DNA of 42,309 nucleotides from DASSLY01 sp035689185 (lineage in GTDB: Bacteria > Actinomycetota > Actinomycetes > Actinomycetales > Dermatophilaceae), in NCBI GenBank assembly GCA_035689185.1, contig DASSLY010000020.1, forward strand, positions 1 to 42,309, in the 5' to 3' direction. Both the position numbers and the translations under genes were made by a program. The notes under the pieces are model-generated. The model saw only the letters and a list, made by a program, of their open reading frames with translations, was not told the DNA's origin and did no database searches. Shown in pieces: positions 39,923 through 42,309 of the stretch (position 1 is its first letter; every line of letters begins with the position of its first letter).

Positions 39923-42309
39923 ATGAGCAGCGCCAACATCCGGTGGTTCTCCGAGCTCGGACTGGCCGACCTGGAGCAGGTCGGAGGCAAGAACGCCTCC
40001 CTGGGCGAGATGGTGAGCAACCTGGTTTCGGCCGGGGTCCGGGTGCCGGACGGCTTCGCCACCACCGCGGACGCGTTCCGCGCCTTCGCCTCCCAGACCT
40101 CGCTGGACGAGACGATCGACGCCGAACTGGCGGCCCTGGACGTGGAGGACGTGACCCAGCTGGCAGCGGTCGGCAAGCGGGTCCGGCAGGCGGTCCTGGA
40201 CCAGCCCCTGCCCGCGGACCTGGAGGCGGACATCCGCACCGCATACGAGCAGCTGTCCGCGGGGGCCGAGGACGCCTCGTATGCGGTGCGGTCCAGTGCC
40301 ACGGCGGAGGACCTGCCGGACGCCTCGTTCGCGGGGCAGCAGGAGACGTTCCTCAACGTGCGGGGCATCGACGCGGTCCTGGTGGCGATCAAGGAGGTGT
40401 TCGCCTCGCTGTACAACGACCGCGCGATCGCCTACCGGGTGCACCACAAGTTCGAGCACGCCGCGGTGGCGTTGTCGGCCGGCGTGCAACGGATGGTGCG
40501 CTCCGACGTCGGCGCGTCCGGGGTCATGTTCACCATGGACACGGAGTCAGGCTTCGACGACGCAGTGTTCATCACCTCCTCCTACGGGCTGGGGGAAGCG
40601 GTGGTCCAGGGCGCGGTGAACCCGGACGAGTTCTACGTCTACAAGCCGGGGCTGCGTGCGGGACGTCCGGCGATCCTCAAGCGCGGAGTGGGCGCCAAGG
40701 CGATCAAGATGGTCTACACCGCCGACGCGACGGTCGGGCGGACCACCGAGTTCGTCGACGTGGATCCGGCGGAGCGGTCGAGGCTGAGCCTGACCGACGC
40801 GGAGGTCGAGCAGCTGGCCCGGCACGCGCTGACCATCGAGGAGCACTACGGCCGGCCGATGGACATCGAGTGGGGCAAGGACGGGGTGGACGGGGGGCTG
40901 TACATCCTGCAGGCCCGCCCGGAGACCGTGAAGTCCCGGCAGGCCCCGGGCACGGTGCAGCGGTTCCGGCTGCAGCAGCCGGCGACCAGGCCCACGCCGC
41001 TGGCCGAGGGCCGCGCCATCGGGCAGAAGATCGGCGCCGGGGCAGTGCGGGTGCTGGAGTCGGCCGACCAGATGGCCTCCTTCGCCCCCGGCGAGGTCCT
41101 GGTCGCCGACATGACCGACCCCGACTGGGAGCCGATCATGAAGCGGGCCAGCGCGATCGTCACCAACCGGGGCGGCCGGACCTGCCACGCGGCGATCATC
41201 GCCCGCGAGCTCGGCATACCAGCCGTCGTCGGCACCGGCGACGCGACCCGGGTGCTGGACGAGGGGCGGCAGGTCACGGTGTCGTGCGCCGAGGGCGACA
41301 CCGGCTACGTGTATGACGGGCTGCTCGCCTTCGCGGTCGAGGAGACCAGCACGGGAGCGATGCCCGACCTCGGCGTGAAGATCATGATGAACGTCGGCAC
41401 GCCGGACCAGGCGTTCTCGTTCTCCCAGCTGCCCAACGACGGCGTGGGCCTGGCCCGGTTGGAGTTCATCATCAACCGCCAGATCGGCATCCACCCCAAG
41501 GCCCTGCTGGAGCTGGACCGGCTGGACCAGCCGCTGCGGGAGCAGATCCAGGGCCTGGTCGCCGGGTATGCCGGGCCGAGGGAGTACTTCGTCCAGCGGG
41601 TCGCCGAGGGGGTGTCGATGCTGGCGGCGGCGTTCGCGCCGAAGACGGTGATCGTGCGGATGAGCGACTTCAAGTCCAACGAGTACGCCAACCTGGTCGG
41701 CGGGGAGGTGTACGAGCCGCACGAGGAGAACCCGATGATCGGCTACCGGGGTGCGTCGCGGTACCTGTCGGCAGACTTCCAGGACTGCTTCGCGATGGAG
41801 TGCGAGGCGATGCGGTTCGTTCGCGACGACATGGGGCTGACCAACGTCAAGCTGATGATCCCGTTCGTCCGCACTCTTGCCGAGGCGGAGGGGGTCATCG
41901 AGCTGATGGGCCGCAACGGGCTGAGGCGGGGTGAGAACGGGCTCGAGGTCGTGATGATGTGCGAGCTGCCGTCCAACGCGGTCCTCGCCGACGCCTTCCT
42001 GGACCACTTCGACGGGTACTCCATCGGGAGCAACGACATGACCCAGCTGACCCTGGGGCTGGACCGGGACTCCGCGCTGATCGCCGCCCTGTTCGACGAG
42101 CGCGACCCCGCCGTGAAGCACATGATCAGCACTGCCATCCGGGCCTGCAAGGCGCGGGGCAAGTACGTCGGCATCTGCGGGCAGGGCCCCAGTGACCACC
42201 CCGACCTCGCCGACTGGCTGATGGAGCAGGGCATCGACTCGATCTCGCTGAACCCCGACACGGTCGTCGAGACCTGGCAGCGGCTCGGCTCCGTCCGGCC
42301 GGCCGGAGT
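39923..42309 (+). CDS. ppsA: Phosphoenolpyruvate synthase (pyruvate,water dikinase), 3' end off window
   Basis: At least 795 codons; the gene runs off the right edge, but the reading frame is nearly full length for the family. PEP synthase makes phosphoenolpyruvate from pyruvate and ATP, cytosolic. The N-terminal ATP-grasp domain has VGGKNASLGEMVSNL, SYAVRSSATAEDLPDASFAG and MDIEWGKDGVDGGLYILQAR. The phosphohistidine domain has TNRGGRTCHAAIIARELGIP with the catalytic His. The C-terminal TIM barrel has MMCELPSNAVLADAFLDHFD and SIGSNDMTQLTLGLDRD. AGGAGG precedes the ATG, and the upstream gene encodes its regulator. Confidence 0.96.
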   Translation, partial: MSSANIRWFSELGLADLEQVGGKNASLGEMVSNLVSAGVRVPDGFATTADAFRAFASQTSLDETIDAELAALDVEDVTQLAAVGKRVRQAVLDQPLPADLEADIRTAYEQLSAGAEDASYAVRSSATAEDLPDASFAGQQETFLNVRGIDAVLVAIKEVFASLYNDRAIAYRVHHKFEHAAVALSAGVQRMVRSDVGASGVMFTMDTESGFDDAVFITSSYGLGEAVVQGAVNPDEFYVYKPGLRAGRPAILKRGVGAKAIKMVYTADATVGRTTEFVDVDPAERSRLSLTDAEVEQLARHALTIEEHYGRPMDIEWGKDGVDGGLYILQARPETVKSRQAPGTVQRFRLQQPATRPTPLAEGRAIGQKIGAGAVRVLESADQMASFAPGEVLVADMTDPDWEPIMKRASAIVTNRGGRTCHAAIIARELGIPAVVGTGDATRVLDEGRQVTVSCAEGDTGYVYDGLLAFAVEETSTGAMPDLGVKIMMNVGTPDQAFSFSQLPNDGVGLARLEFIINRQIGIHPKALLELDRLDQPLREQIQGLVAGYAGPREYFVQRVAEGVSMLAAAFAPKTVIVRMSDFKSNEYANLVGGEVYEPHEENPMIGYRGASRYLSADFQDCFAMECEAMRFVRDDMGLTNVKLMIPFVRTLAEAEGVIELMGRNGLRRGENGLEVVMMCELPSNAVLADAFLDHFDGYSIGSNDMTQLTLGLDRDSALIAALFDERDPAVKHMISTAIRACKARGKYVGICGQGPSDHPDLADWLMEQGIDSISLNPDTVVETWQRLGSVRPAG

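Overview
This 42.3 kb window is GC-rich actinobacterial chromosome. The signs are dense GTGA/ATGA start-stop overlaps, frequent GTG starts, a DUF222-HNH gene, a FadR-type gluconate regulator and a pyruvate,water dikinase regulatory pair. Gene content suggests Micrococcales, perhaps the Intrasporangiaceae/Dermatophilaceae, but that placement is inference. No rRNA, tRNA, CRISPR array, insertion sequence or prophage was found.

Region 1 (1-11.2 kb) is a propionate/cobalamin block. A partial acyl-CoA carboxylase beta chain and a methylmalonyl-CoA-mutase-type large subunit are translationally coupled on the minus strand, with a divergent TetR gene. Next to them lie two back-to-back cobalamin riboswitches. 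The leftward one precedes a secreted protein with an alpha/alpha-barrel plus DUF4430 layout, the domain order of intrinsic factor and transcobalamin. The rightward one precedes a five-gene operon: membrane-anchored alpha-barrel protein, membrane-anchored DUF4430 protein, EcfT, a fused EcfA-EcfA ATPase and an ECF S component. I read this as a transcobalamin-like surface capture system feeding a dedicated ECF transporter, beside a B12-dependent enzyme.

Region 2 (11.2-18.5 kb) holds a rhomboid-like/DUF2156 fusion (MprF-like). It also has a FAD monooxygenase-TetR operon with a clear palindromic operator, two small unknown proteins, an M15C peptidase lipoprotein, a DUF2231 membrane protein and a FadR-type regulator. 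Region 3 (18.5-22 kb) is the gluconate permease and gluconokinase operon, a LysR remnant and a DUF1015 gene. Region 4 (22-25.6 kb) has two exported proteins: a GHL15-like putative glycosidase and a Tat-exported PHP-domain protein with a structured leader.

Region 5 (25.7-33.7 kb) is the second candidate system. A RibA-RibD_C fusion converges on a tightly coupled five-gene operon: dehydrogenase, QueD/PTPS-like protein, GT4 glycosyltransferase, membrane sulfatase/LTA-synthase-like protein and flippase-like protein. A SAM methyltransferase and an SRPBCC protein run divergently. I infer a pathway that makes a pterin- or pyrimidine-derived, glycosylated, exported molecule; its product is unknown.

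Region 6 (33.7-42.3 kb) contains degenerate repeats, a candidate SOS box, a DUF222-HNH protein, a thioredoxin-like protein, a YncE beta-propeller/phosphoesterase fusion, and the PEP synthase regulator followed by PEP synthase, which runs off the window.
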